The notes under the pieces are model-generated. The model did no database searches. It saw nothing but the letters and a program-made list of their open reading frames with translations, and had not been told where the DNA came from. Positions 1 to 7,842 of a stretch of 26,780 nt of DNA are shown here, piece after piece. Position numbers and translations under genes: made by a program. How positions within the stretch are numbered: the stretch's first letter is position 1; each line of letters starts with the position of its first letter. The DNA lies in the NCBI GenBank assembly GCA_017935525.1, contig JAGBHJ010000027.1, positions 1 through 26,780 of the forward strand, read 5' to 3'. This stretch comes from Clostridia bacterium. Its GTDB lineage: Bacteria; Bacillota; Clostridia; HGM11327.

Positions 1-719
1 ACCGACGACAGCATTTCTTTGGGGAGCATAAAGAAATTGAACTTGTCACCCTCTGCGCCCTCTGTAAGTGAGAATACGTCCTCCTCAAACTTGGGGAACT
101 GACCTGCCGTGTATCCGCACTGATATGTGAGAATGTGGGGAGGCAGCATAAACTCGTAGCCGTCTGCCAGGTGGCACTCAATAAAGAAGTTGATAAGAGC
201 CCATTCCAGCTGAGCGCCCAAGCCCTTGTATATCCAGAAGCCATTACCGCCAAGCTTTGCGCCGCGGGGGTAATCAACCAGGTTGAGGGACGTTGCCAGC
301 TCTACGTGATCCTTTGCCTCAAAGTCAAACACGGGCTTTTCTCCGTAAACGGAAACAACTGCGTTTGCCTCCTTGCCGCCGGGAACAACGTCATCAGCAG
401 GCAGGTTGGGCAATGCGTCCATAAACTCCTTGATCTTTGCAGTCATAACTGCCAGCTCGCTGTCCAGCTGACGGATCTCCTCGGAAAGTGCCTTCATCTC
501 GTTCATGATTCCGGACACATCCTGACCCTGCTTCTTCAACGCAGGGATCTGCTTGGAAACCTTGTTCTGCTCTGCCTTCTTCTCCTCCACCTTTGTCATA
601 AAGGCGCGCTTTTCTACATCCATTTTCAAAAGCCCGTCGATGTCTGCGTGGCAGCCCTTGGCAGCCAGACGCTCCTTAACATATTCGGGATTCTGACGTA
701 TCAAATTGATATCCAACAT
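1..719 (-). CDS. serS: Seryl-tRNA synthetase, N-terminal two thirds (cut by window edge)
   Basis: This protein charges tRNA-Ser with serine in the cytoplasm and is a class II aminoacyl-tRNA synthetase. The minus strand reads from an ATG at 719 without a stop to the window edge, about 239 codons. It opens MLDINLIRQNPEYVKERLA, the usual SerS start. Residues of about 30-100 are rich in Lys, Glu and Gln and match the long antiparallel coiled-coil arm that binds the tRNA-Ser extra arm. The catalytic core then begins (DYPRGAKLGGNGFWIYKGLGA and a PPHIL stretch, class II motif 1 area). A good ribosome site (GGAAGGAG) lies about 9 nt upstream. The gene follows the lipoprotein gene after a 40-nt gap with no visible promoter or T-box, so it is probably co-transcribed with secA and prfB. 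The C-terminal active-site motifs 2 and 3 lie outside the window. Identification is firm. Confidence 0.95.
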   Translation of the reverse strand, partial: MLDINLIRQNPEYVKERLAAKGCHADIDGLLKMDVEKRAFMTKVEEKKAEQNKVSKQIPALKKQGQDVSGIMNEMKALSEEIRQLDSELAVMTAKIKEFMDALPNLPADDVVPGGKEANAVVSVYGEKPVFDFEAKDHVELATSLNLVDYPRGAKLGGNGFWIYKGLGAQLEWALINFFIECHLADGYEFMLPPHILTYQCGYTAGQFPKFEEDVFSLTEGAEGDKFNFFMLPKEMLSS

Positions 720-759
720 ACCAATTTTCTCCTTCCGTATATTAACTGAAATTATTTAA

Positions 760-2352
760 TTATCTTATTTTTCTTGTCTGCATAAATGCAGTATATTCCT
801 CCAGCCCTGCTTCCAGCAAAGAGCTGTAATACTTGCCCCAATAATAATCCGAAAAACCGTTTTCCAAGGAGTATTCCATAAACTCCGCGGAAAGCTCATC
901 CAGCTCCTTGCGGATATTGTCATACTTCCACAGCAGGGTCTTATCCTCAGTCACCTCAACGGGGTCACAGAATACGCTTTCATACACAAATCTCACGTCT
1001 GCCTTATCCAAAAAGGCCTCCTGTGCGGTGTATCTGTCAACGTAGCCTGCCACCTTTACCTTGTCCCAGGGAGTGGTGGTAAACAGTCTTCCGATAGTAT
1101 AGTCGCTGACCTTGCCGTCGTCGGGGTCCAGCCTCGGAGTCACCTCGTCGGAATAGAACACGGAAAACTCCATCTCGCCATTGTCGTTTACGGTATAGCA
1201 TTCGTCCTTGGCGCCAAAGCTTGACCACATTATGCCGTCGTCGCTTGCCAGCCAATTCAAAAACTGCATGATGGCATCAGCCTTTTCGTCATCCGTTGCG
1301 GCAGAAATGCAGGTAGCCTCGTCGATATACGGCGAATTCAACTGCAACACGGGTGTTGTGGTACTATCAGCCGCTATCAAGCTGTCCGCTATGGTCCATT
1401 TTTCGTCCTGCACGTCCGTCAGATAGAGGTAATTGTAGGTATTTGTAAACTCCACTATCTGCTTGCCCGCAGATGCCACCGAGTCGTACTCACTTGACGT
1501 GTACGATACCACCTTGCCATCCTTTGAGGGCACAACGCCCAGCTTCATAAACTTATAAAGCCATTCAAGGGACTTGTACCATTCCTCCTGAGCATACAGA
1601 TAAAAAACGTTGCCGTACTCGTCCGCCTGCCACGCCTCATCCGTCAGACCGTATGCATTCAACAACGCCTTCAGATGCAGCGACTCGTACTCATTGGTCC
1701 ACAGCACGGACGCCGCGCTGTGCCTTTCCTTGTACGACGTAAGAACGCTGTAAAGTCCCTCCACCGTTTTGGGGAAGCTGAAATCCTCATCCTCAAAAAC
1801 TTCGCTGTTGTATATCCATCCCAAGGATGTGCGTCTGTTTACGGGCACCAAAAAATACTCCCCGTCAAACGCTACACCGTCTGCAAGCTCCTTTTTTGTG
1901 TATTCCCACGCGGCCCCGTCAGTCCAGAGCCCGTAATAATTCTCCAGCTTGCCCCTGTCGCCCGAAAGGTCTCTTAAGTGGCCCCTGTTTACAAGCTCCT
2001 TTGCAGTTGCGGTGGAAATACCGGTCGCCAGATTGGGCGACATATCGGAAACGTACATATCCAGCACTCTTTGGCTCATATTCTGTGACCTCATGTGCTT
2101 TTCCGTTACGGAAAGTCCAAAATTCAGCAATATGAACTCCAGCGCCTGTGTGGAAAGCGGCTCCTCTGCCACTCTCAACCACGTGATCTCGTGGATCTTG
2201 TCGTATTTGATTATAGGGTCGGAGGTGGTGCCACCCTGGGGTGGCTTAACCGTAGGGCTTGCCGCACCCGAGCTTGTGCCACAGCCGCTTATCAGCATCA
2301 GCCCTGCCAGCAAAATGCAAAGCAGCCGCACCCTCTTTTGCCCCTTCATCAC
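760..2352 (-). CDS. Extracellular solute-binding lipoprotein (ABC-transporter family 1 type)
   Basis: This is a secreted lipoprotein of about 530 residues. A short basic N-terminus and a hydrophobic stretch lead to the lipobox LISGC at about residues 20-24, so the mature protein should be lipid-anchored at Cys24. A Ser/Thr/Gly/Pro linker follows. The rest looks like a family 1 (sugar/peptide type) solute-binding protein, rich in aromatic residues and with blocks such as LGWIYNSEVFEDEDF and NWLASDDGIMWSSFG that resemble the inter-lobe and C-terminal helices of that fold. The start is GTG at 2352, overlapping the prfB stop as GTGA, or the ATG at 2349; no strong ribosome site is present, which fits translational coupling to prfB. 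No permease or ATPase gene is adjacent, so the ligand cannot be inferred. The family call is moderately sure, the substrate unknown. Confidence 0.75.
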   Translation of the reverse strand: MMKGQKRVRLLCILLAGLMLISGCGTSSGAASPTVKPPQGGTTSDPIIKYDKIHEITWLRVAEEPLSTQALEFILLNFGLSVTEKHMRSQNMSQRVLDMYVSDMSPNLATGISTATAKELVNRGHLRDLSGDRGKLENYYGLWTDGAAWEYTKKELADGVAFDGEYFLVPVNRRTSLGWIYNSEVFEDEDFSFPKTVEGLYSVLTSYKERHSAASVLWTNEYESLHLKALLNAYGLTDEAWQADEYGNVFYLYAQEEWYKSLEWLYKFMKLGVVPSKDGKVVSYTSSEYDSVASAGKQIVEFTNTYNYLYLTDVQDEKWTIADSLIAADSTTTPVLQLNSPYIDEATCISAATDDEKADAIMQFLNWLASDDGIMWSSFGAKDECYTVNDNGEMEFSVFYSDEVTPRLDPDDGKVSDYTIGRLFTTTPWDKVKVAGYVDRYTAQEAFLDKADVRFVYESVFCDPVEVTEDKTLLWKYDNIRKELDELSAEFMEYSLENGFSDYYWGKYYSSLLEAGLEEYTAFMQTRKIR

Positions 2353-3450
2353 GTATTCAGTGCTTTAAGGTAACCGACGATGAAAAGATCAATATCGCCG
2401 TCCATTACCGCCTGCACGTTGGCTGTCTTTATCTCCGTTCTGTGGTCGTTTACCATAGTGTACGGGCAGAATACGTAGGAACGTATCTGTGAGCCCCACT
2501 CTATCTTCTTGACCTCACCCTTGATCTCGGAGAGCTTATCCATTTCCTCCTGCTCCTTCAAAGCCATCAGCTTACCGCGGAGCATATTCATAGCGGTCTC
2601 TCTGTTCTGTATCTGCGAACGCTCGTTCTGACACTGAACCACGATTCCCGTGGGCAAGTGTGTGATACGGATAGCGGACTCCGTCTTGTTGACATGCTGA
2701 CCGCCCGCACCGGATGAACGGTAAGTATCGACTCTCAAGTCCTCCTGGCGGATCTCGATGTTGATCTCCTCGTCAAGCTCCGGCATAACGTCTGCGGAAG
2801 CAAATGACGTATGGCGCTTCTTTGCCGCATCAAAGGGAGAAATTCTTACCAATCTGTGAATTCCTCTTTCTGCCTTCAGATATCCGTAGGCATACTCGCC
2901 CTCGATCCTCAGCGTTACGCTCTTTACGCCCGCTTCTTCACCCTCAAGGTAATCCAGAGTTGTGACCTTAAAGCCCTTGTTCTCCGCCCAGCGAGTATAC
3001 ATTCTCAAGAGCATACCCGTCCAGTCGCAAGCTTCTGTGCCGCCCGCACCTGCGTGAAGGCTTATTACCGCATTCTTTTTGTCATGAGGTCCGTCAAGCA
3101 ATGTTTCCAGCCTCAATGTTTCCAGCTTAATCTCAGCCTCATCCAGCAGCACCTCCGCCTCATTGAGGGAATCCTCATCCTCAACCTCCTCGTAGAAGGA
3201 AATGAGCGTTGCCGCATCGTCAAGCTTTGTCATAAGATCCTTGTGGATCTCTATCTTTGTGGTGCAACCCTTAAGCTCTGCGTTGAGCTTATTCATTTTG
3301 TCGGGGTCTCCCCATACCTCGGGGTCCGACAGAGTCATATTTAACTCCTGTACTCTGATCTCCATTGCACCCAGGTTAAAGTGCATCACCTACCTGTTTT
3401 ATGACTTCCAATAGATAGTCAAGCTTCTGCTTTGCTGAATCTATCTGCAT
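2349..3450 (-). CDS. prfB: Peptide chain release factor 2, with programmed +1 frameshift
   Basis: RF2 ends translation at UGA and UAA. The main reading frame carries the stop-codon recognition tripeptide SPF (in RLVRISPFDAAKKRH) and the catalytic GGQ loop (SSGAGGQHVNKTESAIR). As in most bacteria the gene is in two frames. A 24-codon upstream frame starts at ATG 3450 (MQIDSAKQKLDYLLEVIKQV and so on) behind a GAGAGGGTG ribosome site and ends in CTT TAA C at 3381-3375. A +1 slip on CTT continues as NLGAMEIRVQEL in the long frame. The joined protein would be 366 residues, close to the 365 of E. coli RF2. The internal stop is TAA, whereas the well-known site uses TGA. It lies 41 nt downstream of secA, the common secA-prfB order. 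A GTG/ATG near 3389 could be miscalled as the start, but it would cut off the N-terminal helix. Confidence 0.95.
3375..3393 (-). promoter_or_regulatory. prfB +1 recoding site (Shine-Dalgarno-like AGGTGAT, CTT TAA C)
   Basis: The minus strand reads GTAGGTGATGCACTTTAAC. CTT is the slippery codon (3381-3379) and TAA the zero-frame stop (3378-3376). AGGTGAT matches the anti-Shine-Dalgarno end of 16S rRNA over seven bases and ends 3 nt before CTT. In E. coli the stimulator is AGGGGG placed 3 nt before CTT, so here the pairing register is shifted toward the GTGAT part of the 16S tail. The site should let RF2 (and possibly RF1) levels feed back on RF2 synthesis. Function is inferred from the conserved arrangement. 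Confidence 0.85.
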
Positions 3451-3491
3451 ATTTTTCACCCTCTCTGTGTTGTATTATTATTTTATAAAAA

Positions 3492-6245
3492 TTATTTTGC
3501 CTTATTATCCTCTGCCGCAGGAGCGCCCTCGCCCTTACCGCAGCACTGCTTGTATTTCTTACCGCTTCCGCAGGGACAGGGGTCATTCCTTCCCGGGAGC
3601 TTTTTTGCCACCACCGTGGTCACTACCTTTGCAGGCTCGTTGATAACGATGCCGTCGCTGGTTCTGTTTACCTTCATGTTCTCCGCAGGGTCAGCCGTCT
3701 GTCTTTGCATATTGGAGATATCCTCACGTCTGATGGTCAGGCTGAACAGAGTCTTGAGCGTTTCGTGCTGGATAGCTGTTGTCATCTCGTCAAACATATC
3801 AAAGGATTCCTTCTTATATTCCATAATAGGATCTCTGTTTGCATATGCTCTCAAGCCAACGCCCTCACGAAGCTGGGACATTGCGTCAATATGGTCTCTC
3901 CACTTTTTATCAACGACTGTAAGAAGAACTATTCTCTCAAGGTCACGCATGATCTGGGCGGAGCTTTCCGCTTCTTTCTTTGCGTATTCCTCCTTAGCCA
4001 GTCTCTTGATATCCTCAATAAGGGATTCCCTCGTGCTTTCTCTCTTTTCCTCATCGGTAAAGCGGAGCACACCTCTGGGCATAAATACGCTTTCGATGTA
4101 TTCGATCATGCCGTCAAAATTGTAATCCATGGAGTCGTCGGAGCCTGCCGTATATGCGGTAACGATGTCCTCCACCACCGTATCTATCATATCCATGATA
4201 AAGGTGTTGACGTCCTCGCCCTCAAGCACTCGTCTTCTCTGCTCGTATATAAGCTCTCTCTGGCGATTCATAACGTCGTCATACTGGAGCACGCTCTTTC
4301 TGATGGAGAAGTTTCTGCCCTCAACTCGCTTCTGGGCGTTTTCTATCTGCTTGGAGAGAATGCCCATTTCCAAGGGAGTGTTGTCCTCGGGGTTCAAGGT
4401 ATCCATAATTCCCTGCAGTCTGTCGGAGCCAAACAATCTCATCAGCTCATCCTCAAGGGATACGTAGAATCTGGATCTACCCGGGTCACCCTGACGACCT
4501 GCACGGCCTCTCAGCTGGTTATCGATACGTCTGCTCTCGTGTCGCTCCGTACCTATTATATACAATCCGCCAAGAGCAGTAACCTTTTCCTTTTCCGCAT
4601 CGGTCTGCACCTTGTACTTTGCCACCTTTTCAGCAAAGACCTTTCTGCCGTCAATAACGTGGTCATCCGTGGTCTCCTCGTAGGTGTCAACAAGCTCCAG
4701 CACGTCGGGCTCCCAGCCCTCTCGCTTCATCTCCTGCTTTGCCATTATCTCCGGGTTACCACCCAGCATAATGTCGGTACCTCTACCTGCCATGTTTGTG
4801 GCAATGGTGATGGCGCCCAATCTGCCCGCCTGGGCAACTATTTCAGCCTCTCGGTCGTGGTACTTTGCGTTGAGCACCTGGTGCTTGATGCCCTTGCGCT
4901 TCAGCATTGCGCTGAGCTGCTCGGACTTTTCAACGGAAACCGTACCCACCAGCACGGGCTGACCGCTTCTTGCGCACTCCGCAATATCGTTTACGATCGC
5001 CTGAAGCTTTGTCTTCTCCTTTGCGTAAACAACGTCGTTCATGTCCTCTCTGATCATGGGCTTGTTTGTGGGAACGATAACAACGTCCAAGGCGTATATC
5101 GCCTTAAACTCTGATTCCTCAGTCTTTGCCGTACCCGTCATACCGGAGAGCTTTTTATACATACGGAAGAAGTTCTGGAATGTGATCGTTGCCAGCGTTA
5201 CGCTTTCACGCTCAACCTTAACGCCTTCCTTTGCCTCTATCGCCTGATGTAAGCCGTCGCTGTAACGTCTGCCCACCATCAAACGTCCCGTAAATTCGTC
5301 AACGATGACTACCTGACCGTCCTTGACAACGTAGTCAACGTCCCTTTTCATATTAAAGTGAGCTTTTATAGCCTGCTGGATGTAGTGCTGCAGCTCAATA
5401 TTCTCTGCATCTGCCAGGTTATCTACGTTAAAAAATCGTTCCGCCTTGACAGTACCCTCGTCAGTCAGGTAAACGCTCTTTGCCTTTTCGTCAATTCCGT
5501 AATCGCTTTCGTTGAGTCGGGAAGCAAACTTATCCGCAGTAAAGTACATGGACGTGGATTTTTCGCCCTGACCGGAAATGATAAGCGGTGTTCTTGCCTC
5601 ATCAATAAGGATGGAGTCCACCTCGTCGATAATACAGAAGTTGAGCATGGGGATAACCATTCTCTCCTTTTCCTTTACCATATTATCACGCAGGTAGTCA
5701 AATCCCAGCTCGTTATTCGTGACGTAAGTAACGTCGCAGCCGTAGTTATACTGTCTTTGCTGGGCATCCATCTCTCTGAGGATCAAACCGCAGGTCATTC
5801 CCAAAAAGTTGAATATTTTACCGATAAAAGCGCACTGTGTCTTTGCGAGATATTCGTTTACGGTAACAATGTGCACACCGTTGCCGCTTAACGCATTGAG
5901 GTATGCAGCCATAGGAGCAACAAATGTCTTACCTTCACCTGTTTTCATCTCTGCGCATCTGCCCTGATGCAGAATTATAGCGCCGATGACCTGCACGTAG
6001 TAGGGCTTTTTACCCAGCACACGCCAACAAGCCTCCCTTTCCACCGCAAAGGCCTCCACCAGAATATCATCCAGTGTTTCACCGTTTGCCAGCCTTTCTT
6101 TGAATATGCGCGTATAGTCGCGAAGCTCCTCGTCCGTTTTGCTTTGCATAACGGAATCCAGCTCCTCTATTTTATCCGCGATCTTTGAGATCCTTTTGAT
6201 CTCCTTCTCATTGGGATCGCCGAAAATTGCCTGTATGAGTCCCAT
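3492..6245 (-). CDS. secA: Protein translocase ATPase SecA
   Basis: SecA is the motor ATPase that pushes preproteins through SecYEG at the cytoplasmic membrane. The sequence shows the Walker A motif (MKTGEGKT, about residues 100-107), the DEAD-type box with DEVDSILIDEARTPLIISG, the cross-linking domain, the second helicase motor half with TNMAGRGTDIMLGG and QLRGRAGRQGDPG, and a C-terminal zinc finger CPCGSGKKYKQCC that binds SecB or ribosomes in other species. The start chosen is ATG 6245 (MGLIQAIFGDPNEKEIKRI), which matches usual SecA N-termini and has AAAGGAAAGGG about 7 nt upstream, giving 917 residues. A GTG 30 nt earlier (6275) keeps the frame but has no ribosome site. It heads the secA-prfB-lipoprotein-serS run. 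Confidence 0.97.
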   Translation of the reverse strand: MGLIQAIFGDPNEKEIKRISKIADKIEELDSVMQSKTDEELRDYTRIFKERLANGETLDDILVEAFAVEREACWRVLGKKPYYVQVIGAIILHQGRCAEMKTGEGKTFVAPMAAYLNALSGNGVHIVTVNEYLAKTQCAFIGKIFNFLGMTCGLILREMDAQQRQYNYGCDVTYVTNNELGFDYLRDNMVKEKERMVIPMLNFCIIDEVDSILIDEARTPLIISGQGEKSTSMYFTADKFASRLNESDYGIDEKAKSVYLTDEGTVKAERFFNVDNLADAENIELQHYIQQAIKAHFNMKRDVDYVVKDGQVVIVDEFTGRLMVGRRYSDGLHQAIEAKEGVKVERESVTLATITFQNFFRMYKKLSGMTGTAKTEESEFKAIYALDVVIVPTNKPMIREDMNDVVYAKEKTKLQAIVNDIAECARSGQPVLVGTVSVEKSEQLSAMLKRKGIKHQVLNAKYHDREAEIVAQAGRLGAITIATNMAGRGTDIMLGGNPEIMAKQEMKREGWEPDVLELVDTYEETTDDHVIDGRKVFAEKVAKYKVQTDAEKEKVTALGGLYIIGTERHESRRIDNQLRGRAGRQGDPGRSRFYVSLEDELMRLFGSDRLQGIMDTLNPEDNTPLEMGILSKQIENAQKRVEGRNFSIRKSVLQYDDVMNRQRELIYEQRRRVLEGEDVNTFIMDMIDTVVEDIVTAYTAGSDDSMDYNFDGMIEYIESVFMPRGVLRFTDEEKRESTRESLIEDIKRLAKEEYAKKEAESSAQIMRDLERIVLLTVVDKKWRDHIDAMSQLREGVGLRAYANRDPIMEYKKESFDMFDEMTTAIQHETLKTLFSLTIRREDISNMQRQTADPAENMKVNRTSDGIVINEPAKVVTTVVAKKLPGRNDPCPCGSGKKYKQCCGKGEGAPAAEDNKAK

Positions 6246-6334
6246 AAGCCAACCCTTTCCTTTGGCAGAAGCCACTTTTTTGACGGGGAAATACCCGCTA
6301 AAAAGTATTATCTACCTATTATATTCATTTTAAT

Positions 6335-6363
6335 ATTGTATCACGAGATCGCATTTTATGCAA
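6335..6363 (-). promoter_or_regulatory. Probable sigma-A promoter for secA
   Basis: On the minus strand TTGCAT (6363-6358), a 17-nt spacer and TACAAT (6340-6335) form a near-consensus promoter. It lies about 90 nt upstream of the secA start and is the only good candidate in this gap. Confidence 0.65.
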
Positions 6364-6410
6364 GAGGGAATTTTGATTTTTCGAGGAAAATTATGTAAAT
6401 TTTTCATAAA

Positions 6411-6430
6411 TTTTGCCGTTGGCGGCAAAA
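6411..6430. terminator. Hairpin upstream of the secA promoter, possible terminator
   Basis: TTTTGCCG / CGGCAAAA forms a perfect 8-bp stem with a 4-nt TTGG loop. On the plus strand it is followed by ACGTTTTTTC, so it could stop plus-strand transcription coming from the gene-free block. On the minus strand the following bases are AT-rich but not a clean U-run. It is a structure seen directly; the terminator role is uncertain. Confidence 0.45.
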
Positions 6431-6942
6431 ACGTTTTTTCACAGGCAACACCAGAAGAATACCTTTGCCGATCTTAACGTCTATATATCCGTAGGGAAGT
6501 TCTTTGAATACCTGACTGCGCCCCAGGGTAAAGCCCTTGCGAGGCGATATCTCTGCTCGTGAAGAAAAGAAGGACAATACAAACGAAATCTGGTGCGAGA
6601 AAACAACGCCACCTCGCACAAGTGCCGAAATATGTGATGCAACGGGGGGAGGGTTTCTTAAGGGAGGGGAGGGAGTAGGAAACCCTTGCCAGAATAAATT
6701 ATAGTGCGAGCAGTGAAAACAGAAAATCCATGCCGCTAAACAACGCTCTTTGGCAAGGGTTGAGTTCCCACCCTCCATTAAGCGCGTCTTTGCAACTTTC
6801 TGCGCGGGCAGAAAGTGGGGTGTATTAGTCGCGACAATTATAGCTTCAGAAACAAAAATACCATGCTGAAGGAACCAGAATTTGGTATTACGGGTACCCG
6901 CCCCCCACGCAGAGATCCAAGGCGTAACCTCCGCACGGTAAC
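6431..6942. other. Gene-free, hairpin-rich intergenic block
   Basis: About 510 nt between the secA promoter region and the terminator of the ctsR operon contain no convincing gene. An open minus frame over 6404-6964 has low-complexity, His/Cys/Pro-rich composition and no ribosome site. The block has clear inverted repeats: GTGCGAG/CTCGCAC (6593-6619); an imperfect long pairing of GGGAGGGAGTAGGAAACCCTT and its partner (about 6665-6693 with 6750-6777); ACTTTCTGC/GCAGAAAGT (6795-6816, perfect 9-bp stem with a 4-nt loop); CTTCAG/CTGAAG (about 6843-6874) and CGGGTACCCG (about 6892-6901). It may be an interspersed non-coding repeat or a remnant of one. No function is assigned. Confidence 0.5.
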
Positions 6943-6980
6943 AAAAACTCCCCCTCGGCATCAATTCCGCCGAGAGGGAG
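6943..6980 (-). terminator. Rho-independent terminator of the ctsR-to-metallophosphoesterase operon
   Basis: On the minus strand CTCCCTCTCGGC (6980-6969), a 9-nt loop and GCCGAGGGGGAG (6959-6948) form a 12-bp stem with one mismatch, followed directly by TTTTTG. It lies 17 nt past the stop of the metallophosphoesterase gene. Confidence 0.9.
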
Positions 6981-6997
6981 CAAAAATACGAATCACA

Positions 6998-7831
6998 TTA
7001 CTTCTTCGCAACAATATCTATTACCGTCACCTCGGGTCTGTTGAACAGCCTCAAGGGTATTGTGCTGGCGCCAAGCCCCGCACTTATAACCAGATTCATT
7101 TTCCTTATCTTAAAATGTCCCATGTCATACTTGGGAAACAGCCTTATACTGCTGGGTGTAAACACGCCTCCCACAAAGGGCAGTCTCATCTGTCCGCCGT
7201 GGGTATGTCCGCACACCATCAGATCCACGCCCTTTTTTGACATTGCTTCCACCTCGCAAGGTCTGTGGCAGAGCACCAGGTCAAACTTTTCCCCGTAATA
7301 AGGCACCATAATCTCATCCAGTCTCTCCTCAAGAGTCTTGTAAACCACGTTTTCGCTGAGGTAATCCGTCATACCAATTATGTTTATTACGTTGCCGTTG
7401 CAGTCAAAGGGCTCAAACTCGTCGTTCAGCACTCTTATGCCCGCCTTTTCTGCGTAGCCCGCCACCTCAAGATCTCGTCTTGCGCTGAATTCGTGGTTCC
7501 CCAGCACCATAAACGTAGGCGCAAGCCTTGGCAAGGCCTCAAACAATGGCATATACGATCCCCCCACCTTTCCGTAGGAGTCCGCAATGTCCCCGCCGAT
7601 AAGTATGGCATCGGGGGAAAGTTCCTCCACCTTTTCTATCAGTCTGACGTTGTCCTTTCCGTAGGATCTTTCATGAAGGTCGGTAACCACCACAAGCCTT
7701 GTAATTCCATCTCCGTCTATCTTGTCGCTGGAGATCAGATACCGCCTTACCTTAAGCCATAACGCACCCGCCACAAAGCTTCCGATGCAGGTCATTCCTA
7801 TCACAAGCACCGCCGCGATCAAATAGTACAT
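6998..7831 (-). CDS. Membrane-anchored calcineurin-like metallophosphoesterase
   Basis: This belongs to the calcineurin-like metallophosphoesterases that use a two-metal centre (YkuE/YaeI-like group). Motifs in order are DLHE (VVVTDLHERSYG), GGDIAD, GNHEFSAR, the CHRP histidine and GHTHGGQMRLP, which together supply the usual Asp, Asn and His metal ligands. An N-terminal hydrophobic helix (MYYLIAAVLVIGMTCIGSFV) should anchor it in the membrane with the enzyme outside. The start chosen is ATG 7831, because AAGGAGG sits 6 nt upstream and overlaps the radA stop; a GTG at 7867 inside radA also keeps the frame but has no such site. The length is 277 residues. It sits at the end of the CtsR operon, after radA, where disA is found in Bacillus. 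Related enzymes act on lipid or nucleotide phosphates; the substrate here is unknown. Confidence 0.88.
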   Translation of the reverse strand: MYYLIAAVLVIGMTCIGSFVAGALWLKVRRYLISSDKIDGDGITRLVVVTDLHERSYGKDNVRLIEKVEELSPDAILIGGDIADSYGKVGGSYMPLFEALPRLAPTFMVLGNHEFSARRDLEVAGYAEKAGIRVLNDEFEPFDCNGNVINIIGMTDYLSENVVYKTLEERLDEIMVPYYGEKFDLVLCHRPCEVEAMSKKGVDLMVCGHTHGGQMRLPFVGGVFTPSSIRLFPKYDMGHFKIRKMNLVISAGLGASTIPLRLFNRPEVTVIDIVAKK

Positions 7832-7842
7832 TCCACTCCTCC

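Noticed and set aside
135..749. 204-codon plus-strand frame opposite serS
   Set aside because: The minus strand reads a canonical SerS N-terminus across the whole stretch.
3705..5114. 469-codon open frame on the plus strand inside secA
   Set aside because: Shadow of the strongly conserved secA reading; no ribosome site and no recognisable domains.
6404..6964. 186-codon open frame on the minus strand in the gene-free block
   Set aside because: It has no ribosome site, His/Cys/Pro-rich low-complexity composition, and overlaps several inverted repeats and the terminator. It looks like a chance frame through non-coding DNA.
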